Shown here piece by piece: positions 20,408 to 30,407 of a stretch of DNA of 64,000 bases; positions within the stretch are counted from its first letter, which is position 1, and each line of letters opens with the position of its first letter. The stretch lies in NCBI GenBank assembly GCA_950022655.1, contig OX465583.1, positions 16,391,298 through 16,455,297 of the forward strand. Direction: 5' to 3'. The translations under genes and the position numbers were made by a program. The notes under the pieces are model-generated. The model made no database searches and was not told the origin of the DNA. It was given only the letters and a program-made list of their open reading frames with translations. This DNA comes from Alentia gelatinosa (taxonomy: Eukaryota; Annelida; Polychaeta; Phyllodocida; Polynoidae).

Positions 20408-21333
20408 TTTCCCTTACCAGAAGCTTTGTACTGGCTACAAGCCTTATCCTTGGCCATGTGTCCAGCTTGGCAACAATTATAACAGACAGGTTGGCCGTCT
20501 GTTGTCCAGGCAGGAATCCCCTTTTCCTTTAATTTGTGTGGCCCTTTACCACGACCTCGGCGTTTCTTATCCAGCTGTTTCTGCATCTCAGCCATTTGAC
20601 TCTCTAACTTCTGTACTGTATCCATCATTTGCTGGAGACCAGTACTGGAAGCTACTTGATTTACACTCACCGGATTTTTCAGGGCACCTATTTCCATTGG
20701 CTCCTCCTTTCGCGTCACACCGGCAAGGTTTCGTGCCCTATCCATGGTCATGGCACGTTCGTAAGATGCCTCTAGAGTGAGTGGTCGGGTAGCATGAACC
20801 TGGATGCGAGTTTCACTTGACTGAATACCAGCAATGAAGGTACGAGTCAGTCTTTCCAAAACCACCTCCACCCCTAACTCCGCATCCGTATATGCCCGAT
20901 GTACTGCTTGGTCGAAGTCGCGGGCATATTCTCGTACATCTTGCAGGACCCCCTGTTTCATTTCATCTACGGCTTTCCTGAGATATTCATTTTCGTCAGC
21001 ACCCAGAAACTCTTGCTCGATTCGTTTCCTAATGCGCTCCCAAGTAATGGGTTCCTGGTCAGCTGGTTGTCGGCGCCCATTTTCTTCATCATATTCTCTT
21101 ATCCATCTGCGCACTGCCACATCCAACCTTCCTTTCACCAAATAACCAACTGTGGCTAATGTTACCTGATGGTTAGCAGCACACCATTCCTTAGCACTGG
21201 ATATTTCCTCTACCCATTCCCGTAGGGCAGTCTTGTTTACACCATCCTGTACACCGATACGTTTAGCATGATGTTCCATTAGTTTTTGTATGGCCCGACC
21301 ATCAATCCCATCTTGTGGATTTTGCCCATCCAT
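20398..21333 (-). CDS. gag: Gag capsid-nucleocapsid polyprotein
   Basis: 311 aa from the ATG at 21333, the first in the leader that opens this frame. Builds the virus-like particle and binds the element RNA. Residues about 60-190 form a helical, acidic-basic capsid core with a WERIRKRIEQEF-type block, like the retrotransposon Gag family. A glutamine-rich coiled coil lies at about 230-258, then a basic stretch (KKRRGRGKG) and one zinc knuckle with C284, C287, H292 and C299. The last spacing is six residues instead of the usual four. Ends at the stop 20398-20400, nine bases after entry into the pol frame becomes possible. Confidence 0.9.
   Translation of the reverse strand: MDGQNPQDGIDGRAIQKLMEHHAKRIGVQDGVNKTALREWVEEISSAKEWCAANHQVTLATVGYLVKGRLDVAVRRWIREYDEENGRRQPADQEPITWERIRKRIEQEFLGADENEYLRKAVDEMKQGVLQDVREYARDFDQAVHRAYTDAELGVEVVLERLTRTFIAGIQSSETRIQVHATRPLTLEASYERAMTMDRARNLAGVTRKEEPMEIGALKNPVSVNQVASSTGLQQMMDTVQKLESQMAEMQKQLDKKRRGRGKGPHKLKEKGIPAWTTDGQPVCYNCCQAGHMAKDKACSQYKASGKGNGQ
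20407..20413 (-). promoter_or_regulatory. GGGAAAC -1 ribosomal frameshift site
   Basis: On the - strand GGGAAAC sits in the gag frame as G GGA AAC, an exact X XXY YYZ slippery heptamer, six bases before the gag stop. Slipping -1 enters the pol frame, which is open from here. The same heptamer is used by some retroviruses. A downstream structure was not assessed. Confidence 0.85.
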
Positions 21334-21527
21334 CTTGTCAGTTCTGTTTAACTGAATAACTAATTCATGGGAGTATCAAAACTCGATACTGCAGCGCCCA
21401 AAACAGTTATATCAGTGCCCAGAATTGACAACTAAATCAGACATGCCTGTCCTACATTCAGGTGTTTCCTCCATTTGAGGTGTTGTCCTTTTATCCAGAG
21501 GTCTTGTCCTTCTATTTAGATGTCTCG
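21334..21527 (-). other. 5' untranslated leader of the LTR element
   Basis: About 190 bp between the primer binding site and the gag ATG. Contains the four short repeats. No ORF is supported. Confidence 0.7.
21448..21525 (-). repeat. Four imperfect short repeats in the element leader
   Basis: Plus-strand segments 21448-21465, 21466-21483, 21484-21504 and 21505-21525 share a pattern of tgTCCT at the left and aGgTgT/aGgTcT at the right. They lie between the primer site and gag. In gypsy this part holds insulator-protein binding sites; any such role here is only a guess. Confidence 0.55.
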
Positions 21528-21539
21528 TCGTGGTCGCCA
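21528..21539 (-). promoter_or_regulatory. Primer binding site, probably tRNA-Arg
   Basis: On the - strand TGGCGACCACGA begins 6 nt inside the 5' LTR. Its complement ends in TCGTGGTCGCCA, which fits the 3' end of eukaryotic tRNA-Arg (UCG/CCG type) as I remember it. TGG at the start is the complement of CCA. Confidence 0.65.
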
Positions 21540-21545
21540 AAAATA

Positions 21546-21938
21546 TGTCCCGCCGTCATTATGGTAGCCGGTAGGGGTGACATAAAACCCGAGTTTAAGA
21601 AGACAAGACACATCTAGTCCCATTCACATCCGAAGACCAAAAGCCTCCTCTTTATTCCAGTATATATTCAAGTCTCCACATAGAAAATGGGTCAATGCGC
21701 ATGAGCAGTTAATGTTTACATATCATCAGATAAGACTGCAGCAGGGGATTGTGATATCACCTCTCATTGTTTTAGAATTCGCCAGAGGTATTCATAACAT
21801 GCAGTACATGTTGATAAAAGCATTTTCAATGTTAATAATAATTTGTCTGCTATTAGAAACGTTCCCACAGTGTCTGGGATACCAAGAATAGTCTTGCTAA
21901 TACCTTCACAACCTTGCTAATACATTCACAACGGTACA
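21546..21938 (-). repeat. 5' LTR
   Basis: 393 bp. On the - strand a TATATA stretch (21661-21668) lies 5 nt before AATAAA (21651-21656), so promoter and polyadenylation signal are close together. The transcript start is not determined here. Confidence 0.95.
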
Positions 21939-21942
21939 ACGT
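21939..21942. repeat. Target-site duplication of the LTR element, right
   Basis: ACGT directly after the right LTR, matching 14780-14783. Confidence 0.85.
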
Positions 21943-22141
21943 GTCTAAACAAAGAATCATGAGATCCTGTGAATCAATCGAGTTGAAACAGAAAACTCCG
22001 AGATGCTCCTTTTATTATAACTCATTGAACTTCTATGGTCCTGCTTTATGGAATGACTTGTTACCTAATGTACGGAACCTACAAACTTATGAGGGATTCA
22101 AGAAGAGACTGAAAATGATTATGAATGGGAAAATCCCGTGA
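21943..22141 (+). pseudogene. Non-LTR reverse transcriptase, C-terminal end
   Basis: Continuation of the remnant at 14095-14783 after the LTR element. The frame is the one open just before 14783, so the LTR insertion itself is frame-neutral once the duplication is discounted. Contains the usual C-terminal end of CR1/Jockey-like polymerases (FYGPALWNDLLP, then FKKRLK) and a stop at 22139-22141. Confidence 0.85.
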
Positions 22142-22475
22142 TTATTACTGTGAATGATAACTGACTTGGTAATCTATAATGCCTACTGTTTATCTTGGAT
22201 ACGATTTAATTGTGTACTCTTCTATCTGTCGATTAGTAATACGTTCTCTAAAAATAGCCGTTTGTTTATGAGCCCAGACTGTATTGTTCTTTTTTTATAT
22301 TTTCTTTTTTCTTTGTTTTGTTATATTGCTATTGCATGAAAACTACATGATTTTGGGAACGAAGAAAATGAACTGGACATCATACTTTGTAAGCCCAACT
22401 GGGGGCACATGGAAACCAGCAATTGTATTTGTTGAGTGCCGCCAGGATAAATAAACGTCTAAAAAAAAAAAAAAA
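22142..22475 (+). mobile_element. 3' UTR and poly(A) tail of the non-LTR element
   Basis: AT-rich 3' untranslated region with AATAAA at 22450-22455 and 15 A at 22461-22475. The last A may belong to the array, which resumes at once. No coding region is supported. Confidence 0.85.
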
Positions 22476-22491
22476 GTGACTGGAAGGTGAA

Positions 22492-22585
22492 CCCGTGATA
22501 GCTCAGTTGGTAGAGCGAAGGACTGTAGTGGTTCAACAACACACCTGACATCCTTAGGTGGCTGGTTCGACTCCGGCTCGCGGGA
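22492..22585 (+). tRNA. tRNA-Tyr: tRNA-Tyr, G27A, C48G
   Basis: First gene after the insertion, 16 bp past the poly(A). G27A turns a G-U into an A-U pair at the top of the anticodon stem; C48G alters the G15-48 contact. L spacer. Confidence 0.9.
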
Positions 22586-22911
22586 GACACAAACATTTTT
22601 TCTTTTACAAACCATTTTCTAAGCATTCATTTCCTCTTGTGGTAGTTGTTATCGGGATATGGTAATCCCTTGTTCTAGTCGATAATACAACCCTCTATTT
22701 ATCATTAGTAATAATATAGATTGCACAACTCATTAGATGTATTAGAAATTTCTAAATAAGTGGATAGAATCGATTTCTAAACTAAATCTCAATTTTAGTT
22801 TAGTTATTATCACTTCTTCTCATAAGAAATTCTTGTGAGGGATTTGTTTGAAGAAAAATATGCCTGGTCTGAGTATTATATCACCTCATGTGATAGTGAC
22901 TGGAAGGTGGA

Positions 22912-23005
22912 CCCGTGATAGCTGAGTTGGTAGAGCGGAGGACTGTAGTGGTTCAACAACACACCTGACATCCTTAGGTCGCTGGTTCGACTCCGGCTCG
23001 CGGGA
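22912..23005 (+). tRNA. tRNA-Tyr: tRNA-Tyr, C13G
   Basis: C13G mismatches G22 in the D stem and changes the A box. L spacer. Confidence 0.8.
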
Positions 23006-23331
23006 GACACAAACATTTTTTCTTTTACAAACCATTTTCTAAGCATTCATTTCCTCTTGTGGTAGTTGTTATCGGGATATGGTAATCCCTTGTTCTAGTC
23101 GATAATACAACCCTCTATTTATCATTAGTATTAATATAGATTGCACAACTCATTAGATGTATTAGAAATTTCTAAATAAGTGGATAGAATCGATTTCTAA
23201 ACTAAATCTCAATTTTAGTTTAGTTATTATCACTTCTTCTCATAAGAAATTCTTGTGAGGGATTTGTTTGAAGAAAAATATGTCTGGTCTGAGTATTATA
23301 TCACCTCATGTGATAGTGACTGGAAGGTGGA

Positions 23332-23425
23332 CCCGTGATAGCTCAGTTGGTAGAGCGGAGGACTGTAGTGGTTCAACAACACACCTGACATCCTTAGGTC
23401 GCTGGTTCGACTCCGGCTCGCGGGA
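23332..23425 (+). tRNA. tRNA-Tyr: tRNA-Tyr
   Basis: Consensus; S spacer. Confidence 0.97.
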
Positions 23426-23742
23426 GACACAGACACTCTTTTCATTTTCTAGGCATTCATTACCTTCTGTGGTAGTTGTTCATCGGGGTATGGTTATCCC
23501 TTATTCTAGTAGATTATACCACCCTCTATTCATCATAAATGATAAAATAGATTGCATGTTTCATTAGGTGCATGAGAAATTTTTAAATGATTGGATAGAA
23601 TCGATTTCTAAACTAAATCTCAATTTTTGTGTAGTTATTATCACTGCTTCTCATAAGAAATTCTTGTGAGGGATTTGTTTGAAGAAAAATATGTCTAGTC
23701 TGAGTATTATATCACCTCATGTGATAGTGACTGGAAGGTGGA

Positions 23743-23836
23743 CCCGTGATAGCTCAGTTGGTAGAGCGGAGGACTGTAGTGGTTCAACAACACACCTGAC
23801 ATGCTTAGGTCGCTGGTTCGACTCCGGCTCGCGGGA
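23743..23836 (+). tRNA. tRNA-Tyr: tRNA-Tyr, C40G
   Basis: C40G mismatches G30 in the middle of the anticodon stem, which may impair splicing. L spacer. Confidence 0.8.
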
Positions 23837-24162
23837 GACACAAACATTTTTTCTTTTACAAACCATTTTCTAAGCATTCATTTCCTCTTGTGGTAGTTGT
23901 TATCTGGATATGGTAATCCCTTGTTCTAGTCGATAATACAACCCTCTATTTATCATTAGTAATAATATAGATTGCACAACTCATTAGATGTATTAGAAAT
24001 TTCTAAATAAGTGGATAGAATCGATTTCTAAACTAAATCTCAATTTTAGTTTAGTTATTATCACTTCTTCTCATAAGAAATTCTTGTGAGGGATTTGTTT
24101 GAAGAAAAATATGTCTGGTCTGAGTATTATATCACCTCATGTGATAGTGACTGGAAGGTGGA

Positions 24163-24256
24163 CCCGTGACAGCTCAGTTGGTAGAGCGGAGGACTGTAGT
24201 GGTTCAACAACACACCTGACATCCTTAGGTCGTTGGTTCGACTCCGGCTTGCGGGA
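24163..24256 (+). tRNA. tRNA-Tyr: tRNA-Tyr, T8C, C50T, C67T
   Basis: T8C changes a nearly invariant base; C50T and C67T become wobble pairs. L spacer. Confidence 0.8.
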
Positions 24257-24582
24257 GACACAAACATTTTTTCTTTTACAAACCATTTTCCAAGCATTCA
24301 TTTCCTCTTGTGGTAGTTGTTATCGGGATATGGTAATCCCTTGTTCTAGTCGATAATACAACCCTCTATTTATCATTAGTAATAATATAGATTGCACAAC
24401 TCATTAGATGTATTAGAAATTTCTAAATAAGTGGATAGAATCGATTTCTAAACTAAATCTCAATTTTAGTTTAGTTATTATCACTTCTTCTCATAAGAAA
24501 TTCTTGTGAGGGATTTGTTTGAAGAAAAATATGTCTGGTCTGAGTATTATATCACCTCATGTGATAGTGACTGGAAGGTGGA

Positions 24583-24676
24583 CCCGTGATAGCTCAGTTG
24601 GTAGAGCGGAGGACTGTAGTGGTTCAACAACACACCTGACATCCTTAGGTCGCTGGTTCGACTCCGGCTCGCGGGA
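24583..24676 (+). tRNA. tRNA-Tyr: tRNA-Tyr
   Basis: Consensus; S spacer with catgggggt. Partner of 25834. Confidence 0.97.
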
Positions 24677-24993
24677 GACACAGACACTCTTTTCATTTTC
24701 TAGGCATTCATTACCATCTGTGGTAGTTGTTCATGGGGGTATGGTTATCCCTTATTCTAGTAGATTATACCACCCTCTATTCATCATAAATGATAAAATA
24801 GATTGCATGTTTCATTAGGTGCATGAGAAATTTTTAAATGATTGGATAGAATCGATTTCTAAACTAAATCTCAATTTTTGTGTAGTTATTATCACTGCTT
24901 CTCATAAGAAATTCTTGTGAGGGATTTGTTTGAAGAAAAATATGTCTGGTCTGAGTATTATATCACCTCATGTGATAGTGACTGGAAGGTGGA

Positions 24994-25087
24994 CCCGTGA
25001 TAGCTCAGTTGGTAGAGCGGAGGACTGTAGTGGTTCAACAACACACCTGACATCCTTAGGTCGCTGGTTCGACTCCGGCTCGCGGGA
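24994..25087 (+). tRNA. tRNA-Tyr: tRNA-Tyr
   Basis: Consensus; spacer is L to about 25258 and S-like to about 25320 (mosaic). Confidence 0.97.
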
Positions 25088-25413
25088 GACACAAACATTT
25101 TTTCTTTTACAAACCATTTTCTAAGCATTCATTTCCTCTTGTGGTAGTTGTTATCAGGATATGGTAATCCCTTGTTCTAGTCGATAATACAACCCTCTAT
25201 TTATCATTAGTAATAATATAGATTGCACAACTCATTAGATGTATTAGAAATTTCTAAATGATTGGATAGAATCGATTTCTAAACTAAATCTCAATTTTTG
25301 TGTAGTTATTATCACTGCTTCTCATAAGAAATTCTTGTGAGGGATTTGTTTGAAGAAAAATATGTCTGGTCTGAGTATTATATCACCTCATGTGATAGTG
25401 ACTGGAAGGTGGA

Positions 25414-25507
25414 CCCGTGATAGCTCAGTTGGTAGAGCGGAGGACTGTAGTGGTTCAACAACACACCTGACATCCTTAGGTCGCTGGTTCGACTCCGGCT
25501 CGCGGGA
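25414..25507 (+). tRNA. tRNA-Tyr: tRNA-Tyr
   Basis: Consensus; L spacer. Confidence 0.97.
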
Positions 25508-25833
25508 GACACAAACATTTTTTCTTTTACAAACCATTTTCTAAGCATTCATTTCCTCTTGTGGTAGTTGTTATCAGGATATGGTAATCCCTTGTTCTAG
25601 TCGATAATACAACCCTCTATTTATCATTAGTAATAATATAGATTGCACAACTCATTAGATGTATTAGAAATTTCTAAATAAGTGGATAGAATCGATTTCT
25701 AAACTAAATCTCAATTTTAGTTTAGTTATTATCACTTCTTCTCATAAGAAATTCTTGTGAGGGATTTGTTTGAAGAAAAATATGTCTGGTCTGAGTATTA
25801 TATCACCTCATGTGATAGTGACTGGAAGGTGGA

Positions 25834-25927
25834 CCCGTGATAGCTCAGTTGGTAGAGCGGAGGACTGTAGTGGTTCAACAACACACCTGACATCCTTAGG
25901 TCGCTGGTTCGACTCCGGCTCGCGGGA
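25834..25927 (+). tRNA. tRNA-Tyr: tRNA-Tyr
   Basis: Consensus; S spacer. Confidence 0.97.
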
Positions 25928-26244
25928 GACACAGACACTCTTTTCATTTTCTAGGCATTCATTACCATCTGTGGTAGTTGTTCATGGGGGTATGGTTATC
26001 CCTTATTCTAGTAGATTATACCACCCTCTATTCATCATAAATGATAAAATAGATTGCATGTTTCATTAGGTGCATGAGAAATTTTTAAATGATTGGATAG
26101 AATCGATTTCTAAACTAAATCTCAATTTTTGTGTAGTTATTATCACTGCTTCTCATAAGAAATTCTTGTGAGGGATTTGTTTGAAGAAAAATATGTCTGG
26201 TCTGAGTATTATATCACCTCATGTGATAGTGACTGGAAGGTGGA

Positions 26245-26338
26245 CCCGTGATAGCTCAGTTGGTAGAGCGGAGGACTGTAGTGGTTCAACAACACACCTG
26301 ACATCCTTAGGTCGCTGGTTCGACTCTGGCTCGCGGGA
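26245..26338 (+). tRNA. tRNA-Tyr: tRNA-Tyr, C62T
   Basis: C62T makes a G52-U62 wobble in the T stem and alters the last B-box base. L spacer. Confidence 0.92.
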
Positions 26339-26664
26339 GACACAAACATTTTTTCTTTTACAAACCATTTTCTAAGCATTCATTTCCTCTTGTGGTAGTT
26401 GTTATCAGGATATGGTAATCCCTTGTTCTAGTCGATAATACAACCCTCTATTTATCATTAGTAATAATATAGATTGCACAACTCATTAGATGTATTAGAA
26501 ATTTCTAAATAAGTGGATAGAATCGATTTCTAAACTAAATCTCAATTTTAGTTTAGTTATTATCACTTCTTCTCATAAGAAATTCTTGTGAGGGATTTGT
26601 TTGAAGAAAAATATGTCTGGGGTGAGTATTATATCACCTCATGTGATAGTGACTGGAAGGTGGA

Positions 26665-26758
26665 CCCGTGATAGCTCAGTTGGTAGAGCGGAGGACTGTA
26701 GTGGTTCAACAACACACCTGACATCCTTAGGTCGCTGGTTCGACTCCGGCTCGCGGGA
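26665..26758 (+). tRNA. tRNA-Tyr: tRNA-Tyr
   Basis: Consensus; flank ctggggtgag upstream; L spacer. Confidence 0.97.
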
Positions 26759-27084
26759 GACACAAACATTTTTTCTTTTACAAACCATTTTCTAAGCATT
26801 CATTTCCTCTTGTGGTAGTTGTTATCGGGATATGGTAATCCCTTGTTCTAGTCGATAATACAACCCTCTATTTATCATTAGTAATAATATAGATTGCACA
26901 ACTCATTAGATGTATTAGAAATTTCTAAATAAGTGGATAGAATCGATTTCTAAACTAAATCTCAATTTTAGTTTAGTTATTATCACTTCTTCTCATAAGA
27001 AATTCTTGTGAGGGATTTGTTTGAAGAAAAATATGTCTGGTCTGAGTATTATATCACCTTATGTGATAGTGACTGGAAGGTGAA

Positions 27085-27178
27085 CCAGTGATAGCTCAGT
27101 TGGTAGAGCGGAGGACTGTAGTGGTTCAACAACACACCTGACATCCTTAGGTCGCTGGTTCGACTCCGGCTCGCGGGA
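27085..27178 (+). tRNA. tRNA-Tyr: tRNA-Tyr, C3A
   Basis: C3A mismatches G70 in the acceptor stem. First unit of the 2,081-bp repeat. S spacer. Confidence 0.82.
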
Positions 27179-27495
27179 GACACAGACACTCTTTTCATTT
27201 TCTAGGCATTCATTACCTTCTGTGGTAGTTGTTCATCGGGGTATGGTTATCCCTTATTCTAGTAGATTATACCACCCTCTATTCATCATAAATGATAAAA
27301 TAGATTGAATGTTTCATTAGGTGCATGAGAAATTTCTAAATGATTGGATAGAATCGATTTCTAAACTAAATCTCAATTTTTGTGTAGTTATTATCACTGC
27401 TTCTCATAAGAAATTCTTGTGAGGGATTTGTTTGAAGAAAAATATGTCTGGTCTGAGTATTATATCACCTCATGTGATAGTGACTGGAAGGTGGA

Positions 27496-27589
27496 CCCGT
27501 GATAGCTCAGTTGGTAGAGCGGAGGACTGTAGTGGTTCAACAACACACCTGACATCCTTAGGTCGCTGGTTCAACTCCGGCTCGCGGGA
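27496..27589 (+). tRNA. tRNA-Tyr: tRNA-Tyr, G57A
   Basis: G57A keeps a purine and fits the B box. L spacer with ccatc and attatt markers. Confidence 0.95.
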
Positions 27590-27915
27590 GACACAAACAT
27601 TTTTTCTTTTACAAACCATTTTCTAAGCATTCATTTCCTCTTGTGGTAGTTGTTATCGGGATATGGTAATCCCTTGTTCTAGTCGATAATACAACCATCT
27701 ATTTATTATTAGTAATAATATAGATTGCACAACTCATTAGATGTATCAGAAATTTCTAAATAAGTGGATAGAATCGATTTCTAAACTAAATCTCAATTTT
27801 AGTTTAGTTATTATCACTTCTTCTCATAAGAAATTCTTGTGAGGGATTTGTTTGAAGAAAAATATGTCTGGTCTGAGTATTATATCACCTCATGTGATAG
27901 TGACTGGAAGGTGGA

Positions 27916-28009
27916 CCCGTGATAGCTCAGTTGGTAGAGCGGAGGACTGTAGTGGTTCAACAATACACCTGACATCCTTAGGTCGCTGGTTCGAATCCGG
28001 CTCGCGGGA
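27916..28009 (+). tRNA. tRNA-Tyr: tRNA-Tyr, C59A, intron C12T
   Basis: C59A is at a variable T-loop site; intron C12T. S spacer. Confidence 0.95.
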
Positions 28010-28326
28010 GACACAGACACTCTTTTCATTTTCTAGGCATTCATTACCTTCTGTGGTAGTTGTTCATCGGGGTATGGTTATCCCTTATTCTAGGAGATTA
28101 TACCACCCTCTATTCATCATAAATGATGAAATAGATTGCCTGTTTCATTAGGTGCATGAGAAATTTCTAAATGATTGGATAGAATCGATTTCTAAACTAA
28201 ATCTCAATTTTTGTGTAGTTATTATCACTGCTTTTTATAAGAAATTCTTGTGAGGGATTTGTTTGAAGAAAAATATGTCTGGTCTGAGTATTATATCACC
28301 TCATGTGATAGTGGCTGGAAGGTGGA

Positions 28327-28420
28327 CCCGTGATAGCTCAGTTGGTAGAGCGGAGGACTGTAGTGGTTAAACAACACACCTGACATCCTTAGGTCGCTGG
28401 TTCGACTCCGGCTCGCGGGA
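28327..28420 (+). tRNA. tRNA-Tyr: tRNA-Tyr, intron C6A
   Basis: Exons consensus; flank gtggctgg. L spacer of 419-bp type with gaatcaatg. Confidence 0.95.
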
Positions 28421-28745
28421 GACACAAACATTTTTTCTTTTACAAACCATTTTCTAAGCATTCATTTCCTCTTGTGGTAGTTGTTATCGGGATATGGTAA
28501 TCCCTTGTTCTAGTCGATAATACAACCCTCTATTTATCATTAGTAATAATATAGATTGCACAACTCATTAGATGTATTAGAAATTTCTAAATAAGTGGAT
28601 AGAATCAATGTCTAAACTAAATCTCAATTTTAGTTTAGTTATTATCACTTCTTCTCATAAGAAATTCTTGTGAGGGTTTGTTTGAAGAAAAATATGTCTG
28701 GTCTGAGTATTATATCACCTCATGTGATAGTGACTGGAAGGTGGA

Positions 28746-28839
28746 CCCGTGATAGCTCAGTTGGTAGAGCGGAGGACTGTAGTGGTTCAACAACACACCT
28801 GACATCCTTAGGTCGCTGGTTCGACTCCGGCTCGCGGGA
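28746..28839 (+). tRNA. tRNA-Tyr: tRNA-Tyr
   Basis: Consensus; L spacer. Last unit of repeat copy 1. Confidence 0.97.
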
Positions 28840-29165
28840 GACACAAACATTTTTTCTTTTACAAACCATTTTCTAAGCATTCATTTCCTCTTGTGGTAGT
28901 TGTTATCAGGATATGGTAATCCCTTGTTCTAGTCGATAATACAACCCTCTATTTATCATTAGTAATAATATAGATTGCACAACTCATTAGATGTATTAGA
29001 AATTTCTAAATAAGTGGATAGAATCGATTTCTAAACTAAATCTCAATTTTAGTTTAGTTATTATCACTTCTTCTCATAAGAAATTCTTGTGAGGGATTTG
29101 TTTGAAGAAAAATATGTCTGGTCTGAGTATTATATCACCTTATGTGATAGTGACTGGAAGGTGAA

Positions 29166-29259
29166 CCAGTGATAGCTCAGTTGGTAGAGCGGAGGACTGT
29201 AGTGGTTCAACAACACACCTGACATCCTTAGGTCGCTGGTTCGACTCCGGCTCGCGGGA
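29166..29259 (+). tRNA. tRNA-Tyr: tRNA-Tyr, C3A
   Basis: As 27085; starts repeat copy 2. S spacer. Confidence 0.82.
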
Positions 29260-29576
29260 GACACAGACACTCTTTTCATTTTCTAGGCATTCATTACCTT
29301 CTGTGGTAGTTGTTCATCGGGGTATGGTTATCCCTTATTCTAGTAGATTATACCACCCTCTATTCATCATAAATGATAAAATAGATTGAATGTTTCATTA
29401 GGTGCATGAGAAATTTCTAAATGATTGGATAGAATCGATTTCTAAACTAAATCTCAATTTTTGTGTAGTTATTATCACTGCTTCTCATAAGAAATTCTTG
29501 TGAGGGATTTGTTTGAAGAAAAATATGTCTGGTCTGAGTATTATATCACCTCATGTGATAGTGACTGGAAGGTGGA

Positions 29577-29670
29577 CCCGTGATAGCTCAGTTGGTAGAG
29601 CGGAGGACTGTAGTGGTTCAACAACACACCTGACATCCTTAGGTCGCTGGTTCAACTCCGGCTCGCGGGA
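29577..29670 (+). tRNA. tRNA-Tyr: tRNA-Tyr, G57A
   Basis: As 27496; L spacer. Confidence 0.95.
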
Positions 29671-29996
29671 GACACAAACATTTTTTCTTTTACAAACCAT
29701 TTTCTAAGCATTCATTTCCTCTTGTGGTAGTTGTTATCGGGATATGGTAATCCCTTGTTCTAGTCGATAATACAACCATCTATTTATTATTAGTAATAAT
29801 ATAGATTGCACAACTCATTAGATGTATCAGAAATTTCTAAATAAGTGGATAGAATCGATTTCTAAACTAAATCTCAATTTTAGTTTAGTTATTATCACTT
29901 CTTCTCATAAGAAATTCTTGTGAGGGATTTGTTTGAAGAAAAATATGTCTGGTCTGAGTATTATATCACCTCATGTGATAGTGACTGGAAGGTGGA

Positions 29997-30090
29997 CCCG
30001 TGATAGCTCAGTTGGTAGAGCGGAGGACTGTAGTGGTTCAACAATACACCTGACATCCTTAGGTCGCTGGTTCGAATCCGGCTCGCGGGA
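29997..30090 (+). tRNA. tRNA-Tyr: tRNA-Tyr, C59A, intron C12T
   Basis: As 27916; S spacer. Confidence 0.95.
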
Positions 30091-30407
30091 GACACAGACA
30101 CTCTTTTCATTTTCTAGGCATTCATTACCTTCTGTGGTAGTTGTTCATCGGGGTATGGTTATCCCTTATTCTAGGAGATTATACCACCCTCTATTCATCA
30201 TAAATGATGAAATAGATTGCCTGTTTCATTAGGTGCATGAGAAATTTCTAAATGATTGGATAGAATCGATTTCTAAACTAAATCTCAATTTTTGTGTAGT
30301 TATTATCACTGCTTTTTATAAGAAATTCTTGTGAGGGATTTGTTTGAAGAAAAATATGTCTGGTCTGAGTATTATATCACCTCATGTGATAGTGGCTGGA
30401 AGGTGGA

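Larger units (their letters stand above)
14784..21938 (-). mobile_element. Complete Ty3/Gypsy-type LTR retrotransposon with env-like gene
   Basis: 7,155 bp, read on the - strand. Order: 5' LTR (21546-21938), primer binding site, leader, gag, pol, env-like, polypurine tract, 3' LTR (14784-15176). Pol order is protease, reverse transcriptase, RNase H, integrase, the Ty3/Gypsy order. Both LTRs begin TG and end CA and differ at one base that I can see (a/t near 15070 versus 21831), so insertion is recent. All three genes are open through their length. It sits inside the older non-LTR remnant with a 4-bp ACGT duplication. The third gene resembles the F-type envelope of errantiviruses, so the element could be an endogenous retrovirus-like agent of invertebrates. 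Confidence 0.95.

Noticed and set aside
20834..21159. Plus-strand ORFs opposite gag
   Set aside because: Antisense shadows with serine-rich composition typical of complement reading.
14784..21938. Host gene captured by the insertion
   Set aside because: Every part between the LTRs is accounted for by gag, pol, env-like or standard control sites.
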